Notes: generated from the letters alone by a model not told the origin. Shown: positions 1-10,566, counted from the first letter of the stretch. The stretch is DNA of 59,140 nt from Alphaproteobacteria bacterium (GCA_013286285.1 JABDGA010000005.1:1-59140); one strand, 5' to 3'. Program-made: numbers and translations.

Positions 1-95
1 GTGTTAAGCGCCGTGGTGGCCGCAGCGGCAGAAAAACCCGTCAGTATGAATGCCATGGCGCCTGTGTAGGCGATAGTTTTTTTGATATTATACAT
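1..95 (-). CDS. N-terminus of a truncated CDS, probably exported (MYNIKKTIAYTGAMAFILTGFSAAAATTALN...)
   Basis: Open reverse frame running off the left edge; signal-peptide-like N-terminus read from the reverse complement. Confidence 0.45.
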   Translation of the reverse strand, partial: MYNIKKTIAYTGAMAFILTGFSAAAATTALN

Positions 96-99
96 ATAT

Positions 100-1098
100 T
101 TATTTATTATTGTTCAAAAACAAGGATATAGAATTATTTTTTCCCAGGAAAGTACGCAGGAAGAATTGTACCGTTAGTTGTTTAAAAAGATAGAAGGGAA
201 CCGGCCAGGGACGTAAAAAAGTCATAAAGGCCGCTTTTATATCCCGGTTTTTTACTGCCAGTATGAGCAGCCGCCATTGCAGGCGGCAGTCCACACATAC
301 ATAATGCTTTCGTAAAGCGGCCTTGTCGGTATGAGGTAAATTCACCTCCTTAATCAGCACGCCATCGCAATTACGCAGGTTTAACAAATCCGCTTCCGTA
401 TGCTTGCCGCTTAAGGAATCCCGGCGCACTACGGAGACATACCCTTGCGCCGGAACCAGAAGCAGCCGCGCTCCCAGCGCCAGGGAGCGGGCATAAAGCT
501 CAAAATCTTCCCCCAGCCGCATATGCTCCTGGTAACGGATATGGTTCGTGTCCAGAAACTGCCGCCGTATGAGTGGCTTGATAAAGCCGAGCTCGGCACG
601 GTTGCGCTTGCCTGTGACATTGGAAAGCACGAAGTCGGCAAAGGAGATGAATTTTGGTTTAGCAAGCCTGTTATCCAGCAAGCTGCGCCGCGGGCCGTTG
701 ACGTCTTGCTCCGGGACCTGCCACATATCGTCGGCAATGAAATCGGCTTGATCCGCATAGGCAAGCAGCCCTTTCAGGCGGCCTGGCAGGAAAAAATCGT
801 CGGCGTCAAGAATGGCAATCCACGAGGCTTTGCTTTCACGTATGGCACGGTTGCGGGCTGCGGAAGGGCCCGCATTTTGGGGTTGCACCACTATGCTTAA
901 ACGACCGCTGCCATCGTCGGCCTTGTAAGCAGCCTCTACCGTTTTATCGGTGGAAGCGTCATCTACCACCACTACCTCCACGGCTTCCGGCTCAGCCAGC
1001 GCGGAGGTAATAGCGCGTGCGATGGTGGTTTGCGCATTATAGGAAGCAATGATAACACATATGCCGGATGAACTGCCTTGCGGAGAATGCATTTGCAT
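100..1098 (-). CDS. Glycosyltransferase family 2
   Basis: ORF with CVIIASYNAQTTIARAITSAL...VVVVDDASTDKT...AILDADDFFLPGRL, typical GT-A/GT2 motifs. Confidence 0.9.
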   Translation of the reverse strand: MQMHSPQGSSSGICVIIASYNAQTTIARAITSALAEPEAVEVVVVDDASTDKTVEAAYKADDGSGRLSIVVQPQNAGPSAARNRAIRESKASWIAILDADDFFLPGRLKGLLAYADQADFIADDMWQVPEQDVNGPRRSLLDNRLAKPKFISFADFVLSNVTGKRNRAELGFIKPLIRRQFLDTNHIRYQEHMRLGEDFELYARSLALGARLLLVPAQGYVSVVRRDSLSGKHTEADLLNLRNCDGVLIKEVNLPHTDKAALRKHYVCVDCRLQWRLLILAVKNRDIKAAFMTFLRPWPVPFYLFKQLTVQFFLRTFLGKNNSISLFLNNNK

Positions 1099-1106
1099 TG
1101 GAAAAG

Positions 1107-1511
1107 CTATCCAAGATTATGTAATTTGGATCGTCCCAAAAGGCATAGGGTAATATTACGGCATGTCCGCAGTACCGGATAAAGCAGGTTCGTTAAGGAA
1201 GGCGAACGGAAAATTGTCCCATTGAGCCGGTTAAGGACACCGGAAGGGCTGGTCAGCATCGCCAGGACATGCACACAGTCAGCGCCATGATACCAGCGTC
1301 CGGCGATTTTGGCGGCCATGCCTTCGTCGAGATCCATCCCACGCGTTTTCACCTCGGCAAGAATCGGGTGCGGCTCACGCGCATTCACGAGGACAACCTG
1401 CCCGACAGCCTCGCGCAGCCGCAGAACCTTCACATACTGCGTGCAGAATGGGCATTCGCCGTCATACACGACGTATACCGGGTCTTCTTGTGCTGGGGCT
1501 TCAGCGGACAT
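1107..1511 (-). CDS. DCC-family thiol-disulfide oxidoreductase-like protein (DUF393)
   Basis: VYVVYDGECPFCTQYVKVLRL motif; start placed at MSAEAP (1511), overlapping the upstream stop. Confidence 0.8.
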   Translation of the reverse strand: MSAEAPAQEDPVYVVYDGECPFCTQYVKVLRLREAVGQVVLVNAREPHPILAEVKTRGMDLDEGMAAKIAGRWYHGADCVHVLAMLTSPSGVLNRLNGTIFRSPSLTNLLYPVLRTCRNITLCLLGRSKLHNLG

Positions 1512-3258
1512 TAAACAAGTGCTCCGTCTTATGCATAACCGTTTTCTTATAGCCTTCCTGGTCGTTGTAATCCAGGCAGGCGGATTCCAGAACATATTTA
1601 TACGCGACAATCGTTCTTTTATCCAATGCCTTGAAATCCTGATAGTACCAAGGATTGGTAAAATGATGATGCGGATAGAAATCATAGTTGATCCTGCCGT
1701 CTGAATCAAGGTGGCTCATAATATAGGCATGCTGAGCGCGGATGAAATTGCCGACCTTGTTAAGCGCTTGTTCGTCGACCGGGCCGTCGCTGACGGCGAG
1801 TTTGCAGTCATTGCCCGCATGCATGGTCTTTATGCTCCAGTTACTGCCCCATGGGCCGTTGTGAAAGTGGCCACTGTCAGGCGTACCGATGACATCGCTT
1901 AAGTAATAAAAAGCATAGGAGACGCCATAGAAGTAGTTGGACGGTACACGGTATTCCTTGCCGGTATCGGTTACGGCGACGAAATGGAAGTCCGTTACTG
2001 CCCGCGAGTCGTACCAGCCCAGCTCCGCGATATGTAAAAACTTCACTGACAGCACGATGAAGGCAATCGGGATATAACGGATGGATTTGGGAATTTCCAG
2101 ATCGCGAATGGTGACGCATGACCCAACAATGGAAAAATTCAGAATTATCCAGAGCCAGAAATTGACTCCCGTAAGGAGAAAGATGCTAATATGCATCAAA
2201 TCAAAAAAGAGAGTAAATGCGATTATCGAACGGACACGCGTGATGGCGAAGATGGTGAGTAGCTGGGCAATGATGGTTACAGCATTTAAAAGAACACCAA
2301 TATGCTGCATGAGCTTATAGGGTAACGCGCTAATGGACGGCCACGCTCCGAATGGCAGGGTTCCCAGAAAATGTCCGGAGATGATAAGATAATTCGTGCG
2401 GTTTTCCAGAACCCAGGATAAAGGGCCGCCGTCCAGGATGATCTTGGCCCAGCCGGACATAAAATAATTAGCGAAATGCACGGCGATTGCGCATAGGAAA
2501 ATCAGCAAAAGCGCGTTGTGGGTTGATTCTTCCCGGTTCACATTTCCTATTTTTAAAAGTCGCATGCCCAGCCGAACCGCAAATATGGCAAACAGCCCGA
2601 AGCATAGGAACAGGCCCATTTCAGGCAGTGGAATATAGTCGGTTCTGCCGATGATAATCGTTGAAACAAGGCGCAGCGCATCTTTCATCAGGATGACGTA
2701 GATGCACGGCACCATAACAAAGCTCGGGCGTATCCATGCGGCAGCGGCACAGGCAATCGCCACCCAGCGGCCTATGGAATAGAGGGGAGCTACTTTCGCA
2801 TAAATCCCTGTCTCCACGATGGGGAAGGCTGGGTAGTAGATAAAGGCATATACCCCCATAATCGTAGCGATGGCGCGGCATAAAATCCTGTATGCCGGTA
2901 TATCCTCCTCATAGCGGATGGGAAAGGCCATCGCCACCGCGGTGGTGAAGGTCAGGATAAACGCCGGGACCATATATTGCGGATGCGTATAGAGCTTATC
3001 CGAGATATGGCGGTACATAATACAGGCAAGGGTAGTGAGCGCCAGGGAAGCAAATGCAAATATTTCCGGGCTTTTTTCTGCGCAATACCGGATAAACGGA
3101 TGGGTATTATCCTCTTCCTCCCTTTGGGGAGGCAGGGGAAGGGAGGAGGGGACAGCCTTCACAGGAAGTGCCTGTTCGGCTCTCGTTTCATCCTTTTTTT
3201 CTAAAGAGCAGGATTGTGATCCTGTACCCTTTATTTTCTTGGCGCTATTATATTTCAT
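1501..3258 (-). CDS. Polytopic membrane protein, HTTM/VKGC-like
   Basis: Many hydrophobic segments in a 585-aa ORF; overlaps a DCC-family ORF, a pairing typical of HTTM proteins. Confidence 0.5.
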   Translation of the reverse strand: MKYNSAKKIKGTGSQSCSLEKKDETRAEQALPVKAVPSSLPLPPQREEEDNTHPFIRYCAEKSPEIFAFASLALTTLACIMYRHISDKLYTHPQYMVPAFILTFTTAVAMAFPIRYEEDIPAYRILCRAIATIMGVYAFIYYPAFPIVETGIYAKVAPLYSIGRWVAIACAAAAWIRPSFVMVPCIYVILMKDALRLVSTIIIGRTDYIPLPEMGLFLCFGLFAIFAVRLGMRLLKIGNVNREESTHNALLLIFLCAIAVHFANYFMSGWAKIILDGGPLSWVLENRTNYLIISGHFLGTLPFGAWPSISALPYKLMQHIGVLLNAVTIIAQLLTIFAITRVRSIIAFTLFFDLMHISIFLLTGVNFWLWIILNFSIVGSCVTIRDLEIPKSIRYIPIAFIVLSVKFLHIAELGWYDSRAVTDFHFVAVTDTGKEYRVPSNYFYGVSYAFYYLSDVIGTPDSGHFHNGPWGSNWSIKTMHAGNDCKLAVSDGPVDEQALNKVGNFIRAQHAYIMSHLDSDGRINYDFYPHHHFTNPWYYQDFKALDKRTIVAYKYVLESACLDYNDQEGYKKTVMHKTEHLFNVR

Positions 3259-3326
3259 TTGTTTTTTTACCTACTGAATTTCACCATTTACGCTGCTACT
3301 ATTTGTAATTCACACTATTTAATCTA

Positions 3327-4577
3327 TCATGATCCTGCCGCTATAGGCAGTTTTTTTCTGCCACGCCCCATGTTCTGGAGGGTATACCGCAGCTTTTTGA
3401 TATGTTCCTTCATGCCGATGGCAACAAGGACAGAGAGCATCAGTAATCGGAGTTGCTGATGCCTGCGGAGGGGACGCCAGGACTTTACCCGTTTTTTCAG
3501 CACTGGTAGCCAGTGGCCTGTCGCGCCATAGAGGTCGGCATAGCGTATGATGGCGGAAAGCTCAGCCAGTTGCGCTACGTTGCGTATATTGATGCTATTA
3601 ATATAATTAATATCAAAACCGGGCGGGAAGCAGGGAGGTATTTTGCAGCCAGCAGCAAGAAAATTCAGCTGCGTGCGCACGCATTTTTCACAATGCCCGC
3701 AGTTACCACTCTGGACGCTGCCCTCCCAGCAGACTTTCAAAGTCGTGCAGGCAATGACGTTTTTTGCCACTTCCGCGACTTTCTCCGTGCGGAGGAAACC
3801 TGCACCGTCATGAACGATTTCAAACTTGTCCCCGGACATTAAATAATCCGTCACAGGACTGGACCCCCAAGGCAATACCAGCCCGTTATACGGCTCGGAA
3901 CTACCGACCAGACCGAACTGGAAGTCATCCGAAAACATATGCAGGCAGCCGGAGAGCTCCAATGCGAAAGAATCTTCCCAATTCTGCAGCCCGAGTGTCT
4001 TGCTGTTGGTGCGGATGGTATGCAAATTGAGGTGAAGCTCATCCAGCAGGGGAGTGACACGTAGCATCAGATCATTGAAATCACGTGTATTATCGACCGC
4101 TACGTCAAATCCATGCACCATCAGTACGTCAGATAAAGGATAACGCACTTTCTCCGGAAGCGTTCGGGTATGGCGCAACGCAGTAAAAGTGGCGTCAACG
4201 CCGCCGGAGAACGCGGCGATCGCTTTATCCTGCCCTGCACCGCGGCGCACGTCGGCAATCCTGTCGGGGATAATATCGATTTTCTTGTAAATTGTTGGTT
4301 TCCAGAGTCTCCAGATGAGTTGGAGTTCTTCGATATTACGCATAATGCCATGGGAAAGCGGCCCATGCACGCGCAGCGTTTTGCCAATGGACATGGCATA
4401 GAGCAGGATGGGAAGTACATGGCCGTCCATCATCGTTTCATCGGACCAGGGCATCACCCGGTCGAATTCATAGAAAATTTCTATGTTGATGGCTTGCGGT
4501 TCGTCATGCAACCACGTCACCCTGCGGCTTTTACCGTCTGCAACCGCATGCGTCACCTTAAGATGCAGATAATCCAT
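3327..4577 (-). CDS. PP-loop (QueC/ExsB-like) ATPase domain protein
   Basis: AIAAFSGGVDATFTAL PP-loop and SGNCGHCEKCVRT Cys cluster; start chosen at MDYLHLKV to remove most overlap with the upstream gene. Confidence 0.65.
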   Translation of the reverse strand: MDYLHLKVTHAVADGKSRRVTWLHDEPQAINIEIFYEFDRVMPWSDETMMDGHVLPILLYAMSIGKTLRVHGPLSHGIMRNIEELQLIWRLWKPTIYKKIDIIPDRIADVRRGAGQDKAIAAFSGGVDATFTALRHTRTLPEKVRYPLSDVLMVHGFDVAVDNTRDFNDLMLRVTPLLDELHLNLHTIRTNSKTLGLQNWEDSFALELSGCLHMFSDDFQFGLVGSSEPYNGLVLPWGSSPVTDYLMSGDKFEIVHDGAGFLRTEKVAEVAKNVIACTTLKVCWEGSVQSGNCGHCEKCVRTQLNFLAAGCKIPPCFPPGFDINYINSINIRNVAQLAELSAIIRYADLYGATGHWLPVLKKRVKSWRPLRRHQQLRLLMLSVLVAIGMKEHIKKLRYTLQNMGRGRKKLPIAAGS

Positions 4578-4579
4578 CA

Positions 4580-5602
4580 CTAGGTTTGCTCTCCCTGTAA
4601 TGCGCTTAATGCTAACGCTATGCTGGGCTTTGAGGTGGTGATGTCGCACTCCTTCGTCCATGCTTCGATAAAACTGCTGAGCTTTCCATAGCTGTTATCC
4701 AGCGTGCTATGGCGAATGCCAAGCAATATGGAGAGTATATGCACATGCAGACGATCGGTGATAATGTATTGCGCCGATGATAATAGCCGTAGTCCCGTGT
4801 CTATCCGTGCTTTCGCCAACTGCCGGTAATACAGCTCCCGTCCTTTGATCCGGTTGAGCGTACCGAGGCTGAGGCGAGGAAATAATTTCAGTATCGTTTT
4901 TTTCCGTGCCATACGCTTTAGACTGGGATCATCTTCCGGCCAATCTGTCATATAGGACTGCGACGGAAGATTGACCACTCCCGGGACGTTTATCTGTTCC
5001 TTATCGGTGCGCAGCAGCAACAGCAGTTTATGCGATATCCTTACCGGTTTCGGGATTGCGCCGAGGCAGAATGCCATGTCGGGACATAACTCCACCCGGC
5101 AGTTAAACGCCTGCTTGGCGATGGCGAGGCTTTTGCGGTCGCGCACCAGCAATGTAAAATCGGGATGGGCGTTGATAATTCCTGCCGCGCGCTTCAGCGC
5201 TTCCGGATTAGAAAAATACAGCGATTGCGGAAGCTGTACGATCTTGCGGTTGCGCAGACGTTCCAGCACCTGCTCGCGGAATTCCTGGTGCGCGGGCCAT
5301 ATATCCCCGAAATTGCCACCGCCATGCAGAAAAATGACACCTTCTGGCAGAGAATTATTCAGGGTTTCCCAACAAATATTCTGGAAGGTGCATACATAAG
5401 CTGGACGTATATTGTGCATTTTGCGGAAATATTCGATTTCTCCGCTCCAAATGGCGCTGTCGCCAACATTGGGATGATCCGGAAAATCAAGCAGCGCGAT
5501 TTTACCTGACGCAGGCACGTACGGTGCCAGAACATGATGAATGTTTGCCTGTAGTCTGGTAATCAACTCATGGGTTACTGGGGTAATACCGGATGGTTTC
5601 AT
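4580..5602 (-). CDS. Polysaccharide pyruvyl transferase family protein
   Basis: DFPDHPNVGDSAIW...VIFLHGGGNFGDIW...ITDRLHVHILSILLGI motifs. Confidence 0.85.
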   Translation of the reverse strand: MKPSGITPVTHELITRLQANIHHVLAPYVPASGKIALLDFPDHPNVGDSAIWSGEIEYFRKMHNIRPAYVCTFQNICWETLNNSLPEGVIFLHGGGNFGDIWPAHQEFREQVLERLRNRKIVQLPQSLYFSNPEALKRAAGIINAHPDFTLLVRDRKSLAIAKQAFNCRVELCPDMAFCLGAIPKPVRISHKLLLLLRTDKEQINVPGVVNLPSQSYMTDWPEDDPSLKRMARKKTILKLFPRLSLGTLNRIKGRELYYRQLAKARIDTGLRLLSSAQYIITDRLHVHILSILLGIRHSTLDNSYGKLSSFIEAWTKECDITTSKPSIALALSALQGEQT

Positions 5603-5788
5603 CGCATTTTTCCCAAAAAGCAGTTTGCATACGACTGGTTAGTATGAAAAGTTATTAACATTTTTCTCGCATCTGTAAAGTCCATGATGGATTCTTTATA
5701 TAAAAATATGGGAACTTTCTTGATATTCTAGGGAATCGCGCCTAAAAAACCATAGTGTTTGAATAGGAAGCGAGTGTAGGCTAATAAA

Positions 5789-6724
5789 TTGAATAAATTG
5801 AATATGAATGATTTTTCCATCATAGTCTGTACTCGGAACCGGGCGACAAAATTGCAGAATACACTGGACTCCATAGTGCAGGTGATAAGCAGGATACCCG
5901 AAAAAGCGGTGGAAGTCGTGTTAATCGATAACGGATCGGTTGATAATACGTGTGAGGTTATTAAGCTGTGGAAAGCACAGGTTTCTTTCCCCGTGCATTA
6001 TGTCTTTGAAGGGCGCACTGGCCTTGCCATTGCAAGGAATACGGGAATACGTGCGTCCTCTGGAAACGTCATGGTATTTACGGATGATGACTGCGTACTG
6101 CGCTCCGATTATCTTCAGGTTTTAAATCGCTATTGTGAACAGGATACCGACCTTATCATGCGCGGCGGCAGGGTGGAACTAGGCGATCCAACGGATCAGC
6201 CCTTTACCATCAAGCTGGGCAACAACACTATCCGGATGAGCGCTATGGACCGGCCAGACGGATTTATCATCGGCGCTAATATGGCCATGAAACGGGCGCT
6301 TATGGATAAAATAGGACTGTTTGATGAACGTTTCGGTGCAGGCGCAGTCTTTAAAGCGGCTGAGGAAACGGACTATATTTACCGTGTTTTCCGGGCGGGC
6401 TTTCCGGTTGAATATGTACCCGATCTGATTGTACAGCATTTTCATGGCCGCAAGGACTTAAATTCTATCCACCGCATGAATTATGGTTACCAAATGGGCG
6501 GCGGGGCAGTGTATGCAAAGTATATTTTTGACAAAAAGCTCCTGCGTCACTTCTACTGGGATATTAAGCGCTATGTGTATTTATTCCTGTTTGACAGAAA
6601 ATTGCTTGATAACCCTCTGGGAATATCTTATGGCATGGGCCTGCTCGCGACGGCAAAAGGAATATTGCTTTACGGATTGGAAAATCTACGCCACCACTTA
6701 AGGATACCGCGATATCACCTATGA
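5789..6724 (+). CDS. Glycosyltransferase family 2
   Basis: FSIIVCTRNRATKLQNTLDSI...VLIDNGSVDNT...VFTDDDC; TTG start listed, ATG at 5804 is an alternative. Confidence 0.9.
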   Translation: MNKLNMNDFSIIVCTRNRATKLQNTLDSIVQVISRIPEKAVEVVLIDNGSVDNTCEVIKLWKAQVSFPVHYVFEGRTGLAIARNTGIRASSGNVMVFTDDDCVLRSDYLQVLNRYCEQDTDLIMRGGRVELGDPTDQPFTIKLGNNTIRMSAMDRPDGFIIGANMAMKRALMDKIGLFDERFGAGAVFKAAEETDYIYRVFRAGFPVEYVPDLIVQHFHGRKDLNSIHRMNYGYQMGGGAVYAKYIFDKKLLRHFYWDIKRYVYLFLFDRKLLDNPLGISYGMGLLATAKGILLYGLENLRHHLRIPRYHL

Positions 6725-7716
6725 TAAAAGTCTCTGTTATTATTCCCTATTTCCAACGTGATCGCGGCATCTTGCGGCGCGCGCTGGGTTCAGTGTTGAA
6801 GCAACGCCTGTCTCCAGATAGGGCGGTGGAGTTAATTGTCGTAGATGACGGCTCGCCGGTTCCCGCACAGTCCGAAACCGAAGGGCTGGTGATGCCGCCT
6901 GCGTTTCATTTAATTGTTATTCCACAGGCCAACGGCGGTGTGGCGTCGGCACGGAACGCCGGCCTGAAAGCAGTTTCCGTTGACACGAAATATATCGCGT
7001 TTCTGGACTCCGATGACAGTTGGCATGAAGAGCATCTGGAGCAGGGGATACAGGCGCTGGAAAACGGCAATGACTTTTACTTTTGTGATAATCGACGGGA
7101 TGACCACCATGCGTCCTATTTTCAGGGCTGCTCGGTCATGAAGAAATATATTGCCGATTATACGCCGGTAAATGGCCTTATCTCCCTTACCGGGGATGAG
7201 ATTGGAACTTCCATATTAAGGGAATTCTCCACGCAGGCTTCCGCCGTAATTTACCGACGGGGAATAGCGCCACACCTTTTGTTTGATACAGCTTTTGTAA
7301 AAGCGGGGGAGGATATACTGTTTCTGATGCAACTGGCGTCCAAAATAAACAAAGGTTGTTTTTCCACTCGGATCATGGTGAATTGCGGAAGAGGCATCAA
7401 TTTATATTTCAGCCACATCAGTTGGGACAGCCCTGGGCATCTCATTCAGGAAATCACTCGGATGAAGGCGCATTGCGCCATTAAAAACAAGGTGCGGCTT
7501 TCTCTTGAGAATGATCGCTGGAATGACAAATATATACAGGGCATTAAGCGGAAAATTGCATTTCTTTCCCTGCGCCAGTTCATAAAGACCAGAGGCAAGT
7601 GGCCGGTGGAAATCAAGGCCCTTGGGCGTGAGGACAGGAATTTCTTTTCCTGGTTTCCTCTCAGCCTTTTTCAGGCAGGGGCAGGCAAGGCCTTGGGATT
7701 ATATCGTCCCACGTGA
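6721..7716 (+). CDS. Glycosyltransferase family 2
   Basis: VSVIIPYFQRDRGILRRALGSVL...LIVVDDGSP...IAFLDSDDSW; ATG overlaps previous stop. Confidence 0.9.
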   Translation: MIKVSVIIPYFQRDRGILRRALGSVLKQRLSPDRAVELIVVDDGSPVPAQSETEGLVMPPAFHLIVIPQANGGVASARNAGLKAVSVDTKYIAFLDSDDSWHEEHLEQGIQALENGNDFYFCDNRRDDHHASYFQGCSVMKKYIADYTPVNGLISLTGDEIGTSILREFSTQASAVIYRRGIAPHLLFDTAFVKAGEDILFLMQLASKINKGCFSTRIMVNCGRGINLYFSHISWDSPGHLIQEITRMKAHCAIKNKVRLSLENDRWNDKYIQGIKRKIAFLSLRQFIKTRGKWPVEIKALGREDRNFFSWFPLSLFQAGAGKALGLYRPT

Positions 7717-7827
7717 CCCCGAATAATTGCCAATAAATTATTTGGAAAAACGGCAATTACATAATGGCCTGTTTATATTTATGTATGCTGTGTAAATGAC
7801 TTTGAAAATGTGAGTGAATAGCTGCGT

Positions 7828-9252
7828 ATGTCCATCCGTAAGACCATTTTTGATACCATTGCCGTTTCCACCGTAAATATTTTTCGCTTGCTGGCACAAT
7901 TCATTGCCGTGCCTATATTGTCACGTCTGCTGTCGCCGTCGGATTACGGTCTGGTAGCCATGGCGATGCCATTTTTGCTGTTTGCCATGGTCATTGCTGA
8001 TGCCGGCATAGGGGTATCGCTGGTGCGTACGCCCCTGACTGAGCGCCGTGAATGGTCGACCTGTTTTTGGCTGTCGGTGATGCTGGGAGCTGCGCTGGCG
8101 GCGATTATGATGGCATTGGCGCCTCTTTTTGCGATGATGTTTGATGAGCCGCGCCTTACACCTATCGTGATGGCGCTGGCGTTGGTGGTATTCATACAGT
8201 CCGTATGCGCCATACAAGGGGCGGCCATGCAACAGCAACAGCAATTCAGACTCAGTGCTGCAAGCGAGACTGTCGCCGTCGCCGTCAGCATTATTACCGC
8301 CGTTGTCGTAGCAAAACTCGGAGGTGGCGCATGGGCGTTGGTTTTTCAGCAATTGTCTTCCTATATGGTGAGGGTTGTGCTTACTTTGTGGTTCTCCCCC
8401 TTCCGTCCCCAGATGGTGTTTGATTTGAGCAGTGTGAGAGGGCATATTGCGTTCGGCAAAGATGTGCTGGGGGTCAATATCCTGGGGTTCATTGGCCGCT
8501 CCATAGATAATCTGGTGATAGGCAAAGTACTTTCCGCTGCCGCGGTCGGGGTCTATTCCATGGCATTCCAGTTTGCCCGGCTGCCTTCCATGCTGGTGAG
8601 CGGGCCGCTGCAATATGTGTTCTATGCCAAGCTTGCGCGGGTGAAAGAGAATAATAAGGCCATACGCCATACTTTCCTGCTGCTCACGCGTGTGCTGGCA
8701 ATTGTTGTTTTTCCTGCCATGGGGCTGGTCGGGGTGGCCTACCACTCCGTATTTACCGTGATGCTTTCCGCCAAATGGGCGCCGGCAGGGAGGATTTTCA
8801 TGCTGGTGGCTGCCATCTGCGCCCTGCAGGCAGTGGCGGCCCTCTGGGGGACGATACGCATGCTGCTGGGTCGTACCGACTGGCAGCTTCGTGTTACGGT
8901 AGAGTCCAGTATCTTATGGCTGGTTACGTTATTTGCCACCGTGAGATTCGGTCTGGACTGGTTAGCCATAGCCTATAGCATTGTAAATTTACTCTATATG
9001 CCACGTGGGCTGATGTTAGTGCTGCCGCTTATCAACTGTAGCTATAGTGAATATATCCGCGTTCTGCTTGGTCCTGCATTTGCAACCTGTTGTTGTATTG
9101 TGGCCTTTCTGTCTTTACAGCATATGTTCCAGTGGAGTGATGTCGCGCAGTTGGGGTTTGCGTTGCTGCTGGCCACCATAGGCATGGCAGCGGGCGCTTC
9201 TCTGCAATGGCGTTCGCTGGCGGAAGAGTTCATGGTGTTAAAGACCGTGTAG
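7828..9252 (+). CDS. Oligosaccharide/lipopolysaccharide flippase (MOP superfamily, WzxC-like)
   Basis: Multi-TM ORF; FRLLAQFIAVPILSRLLSPSDYGLVAMAMPFL N-terminus. Confidence 0.88.
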   Translation: MSIRKTIFDTIAVSTVNIFRLLAQFIAVPILSRLLSPSDYGLVAMAMPFLLFAMVIADAGIGVSLVRTPLTERREWSTCFWLSVMLGAALAAIMMALAPLFAMMFDEPRLTPIVMALALVVFIQSVCAIQGAAMQQQQQFRLSAASETVAVAVSIITAVVVAKLGGGAWALVFQQLSSYMVRVVLTLWFSPFRPQMVFDLSSVRGHIAFGKDVLGVNILGFIGRSIDNLVIGKVLSAAAVGVYSMAFQFARLPSMLVSGPLQYVFYAKLARVKENNKAIRHTFLLLTRVLAIVVFPAMGLVGVAYHSVFTVMLSAKWAPAGRIFMLVAAICALQAVAALWGTIRMLLGRTDWQLRVTVESSILWLVTLFATVRFGLDWLAIAYSIVNLLYMPRGLMLVLPLINCSYSEYIRVLLGPAFATCCCIVAFLSLQHMFQWSDVAQLGFALLLATIGMAAGASLQWRSLAEEFMVLKTV

Positions 9253-9267
9253 GCTTCTTTATATCCT

Positions 9268-10566
9268 CTAAATGTTTTTCAGCGCTTTCCGTTCTATCGC
9301 CAGCGCCTCCATCATTCCCTTTGCTTTTACAAGGGTTTCCTGCCATTCGTTTTCTGGTTCAGAATCTGCTGTGATGGCGCCGCCGACTTGAAACTCGAAG
9401 CGTTTTCCGGCTATAATCAGTGTGCGTATGACTACCGATAGGTCGCATGAGCCGTCGCCGCCGAACCAGCCCAGTGCGCCGCTATAGACTCCGCGGCGGA
9501 TTTTTTCGTGAGCATTGCACCATTCCATCGCCCGGATTTTAGGCGCGCCGGTCATGGAGCCGGGGGGGAAGCAGTTCCTGACCGCTGCAAGCGTTGAAAT
9601 ATCGGTGCGTTTCTGGCCGATAATGGTGGATTCCATGTGATGCAGGGTCGTGTAAGTGGACACTTCAAACAGCCGCTCGACCGTGACGCTGCCCGGCTCG
9701 CAACTGCGTGAAAAATCATTGCGCATGAGATCGACGATCATCAGGTTTTCCGCACGTTCCTTGGCGCTGGTTTCCAGATAATGCCGGGAGGCATCATCTT
9801 GTGTTTTGTTAGAAAATCGTGCAGATGTGCCTTTGATCGGGCGTGATTCCATGCGTCCGGTTGCATCCATTTTAAGGAAACATTCCGGGCTAGAGGAAAT
9901 AATGGCGGTATCCTGCATCCGGATGAAGGCACTGTAGGCTCCGGGGCTGGCTTTGCTGAGTGCACAGAAAATAGCAAATGCGTCGGGAGTCTCTTGGAAA
10001 GTTCCCACGAATTTCCGGGTGATATTGGCCTGATAAAAGTCCCCGCGCGCGATCGCTTCCTTTGTCTGCGCTATAATATCCATATATTCTGCTTTGGACA
10101 TAGGCGAGGTTAAGGATGCAAGAGGCGACGGGGAATATGCCGGTATGACCGCACTGCTGGATAACCGTGGCAATGCGATATGCGGCGCACGATAGCTGGT
10201 AATGGTCTTTGCCTGGTTATCAAATATAAGTATCAGGCCAAACCGTGTAAGCCATACATCCGGTAGTGTGATATAGCTGCGTGTTTCCTGGGGAATGTTT
10301 TCGATAGTGTGAAGGAATTCATACCCTAAATAGCCGAACCAGGCATTGTCAAAGGCGGCTGCGTCGCTGCCCAGTTTACCGGACAGCGGCAGAGTATCGC
10401 CTTGAATGGTTTCCTGCGGATACAAGGCAAGATAGGAATAACGCCCTGTATTTTTTTTCTGCTGGCCGGAATGCAGCAATACAAAACACTGCTCTTTCCC
10501 GGAGCATTCAAACGCGGCAGCAATCGGCGGCTTCCAGGGCAGTGATTCTGTTAAGAATGCGCCCAT
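9268..10566 (-). CDS. pabB: Aminodeoxychorismate synthase component I
   Basis: Chorismate-binding motifs: IKGTSARFSNKTQDD, ENLMIVDLMRNDFSR, FPPGSMTGAPKIRAME. Confidence 0.85.
   Translation of the reverse strand: MGAFLTESLPWKPPIAAAFECSGKEQCFVLLHSGQQKKNTGRYSYLALYPQETIQGDTLPLSGKLGSDAAAFDNAWFGYLGYEFLHTIENIPQETRSYITLPDVWLTRFGLILIFDNQAKTITSYRAPHIALPRLSSSAVIPAYSPSPLASLTSPMSKAEYMDIIAQTKEAIARGDFYQANITRKFVGTFQETPDAFAIFCALSKASPGAYSAFIRMQDTAIISSSPECFLKMDATGRMESRPIKGTSARFSNKTQDDASRHYLETSAKERAENLMIVDLMRNDFSRSCEPGSVTVERLFEVSTYTTLHHMESTIIGQKRTDISTLAAVRNCFPPGSMTGAPKIRAMEWCNAHEKIRRGVYSGALGWFGGDGSCDLSVVIRTLIIAGKRFEFQVGGAITADSEPENEWQETLVKAKGMMEALAIERKALKNI

Noticed and set aside
5786-5803. Tandem AAATTGAAT x2 at the GT2 gene start
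   Set aside because: Only two short copies, consistent with simple AT-rich sequence; noted only as a start-codon ambiguity
7921-8745. 274-aa minus-strand ORF rich in His/Gln/Arg
   Set aside because: Antisense shadow of the well-supported flippase gene; biased composition and no recognisable motif
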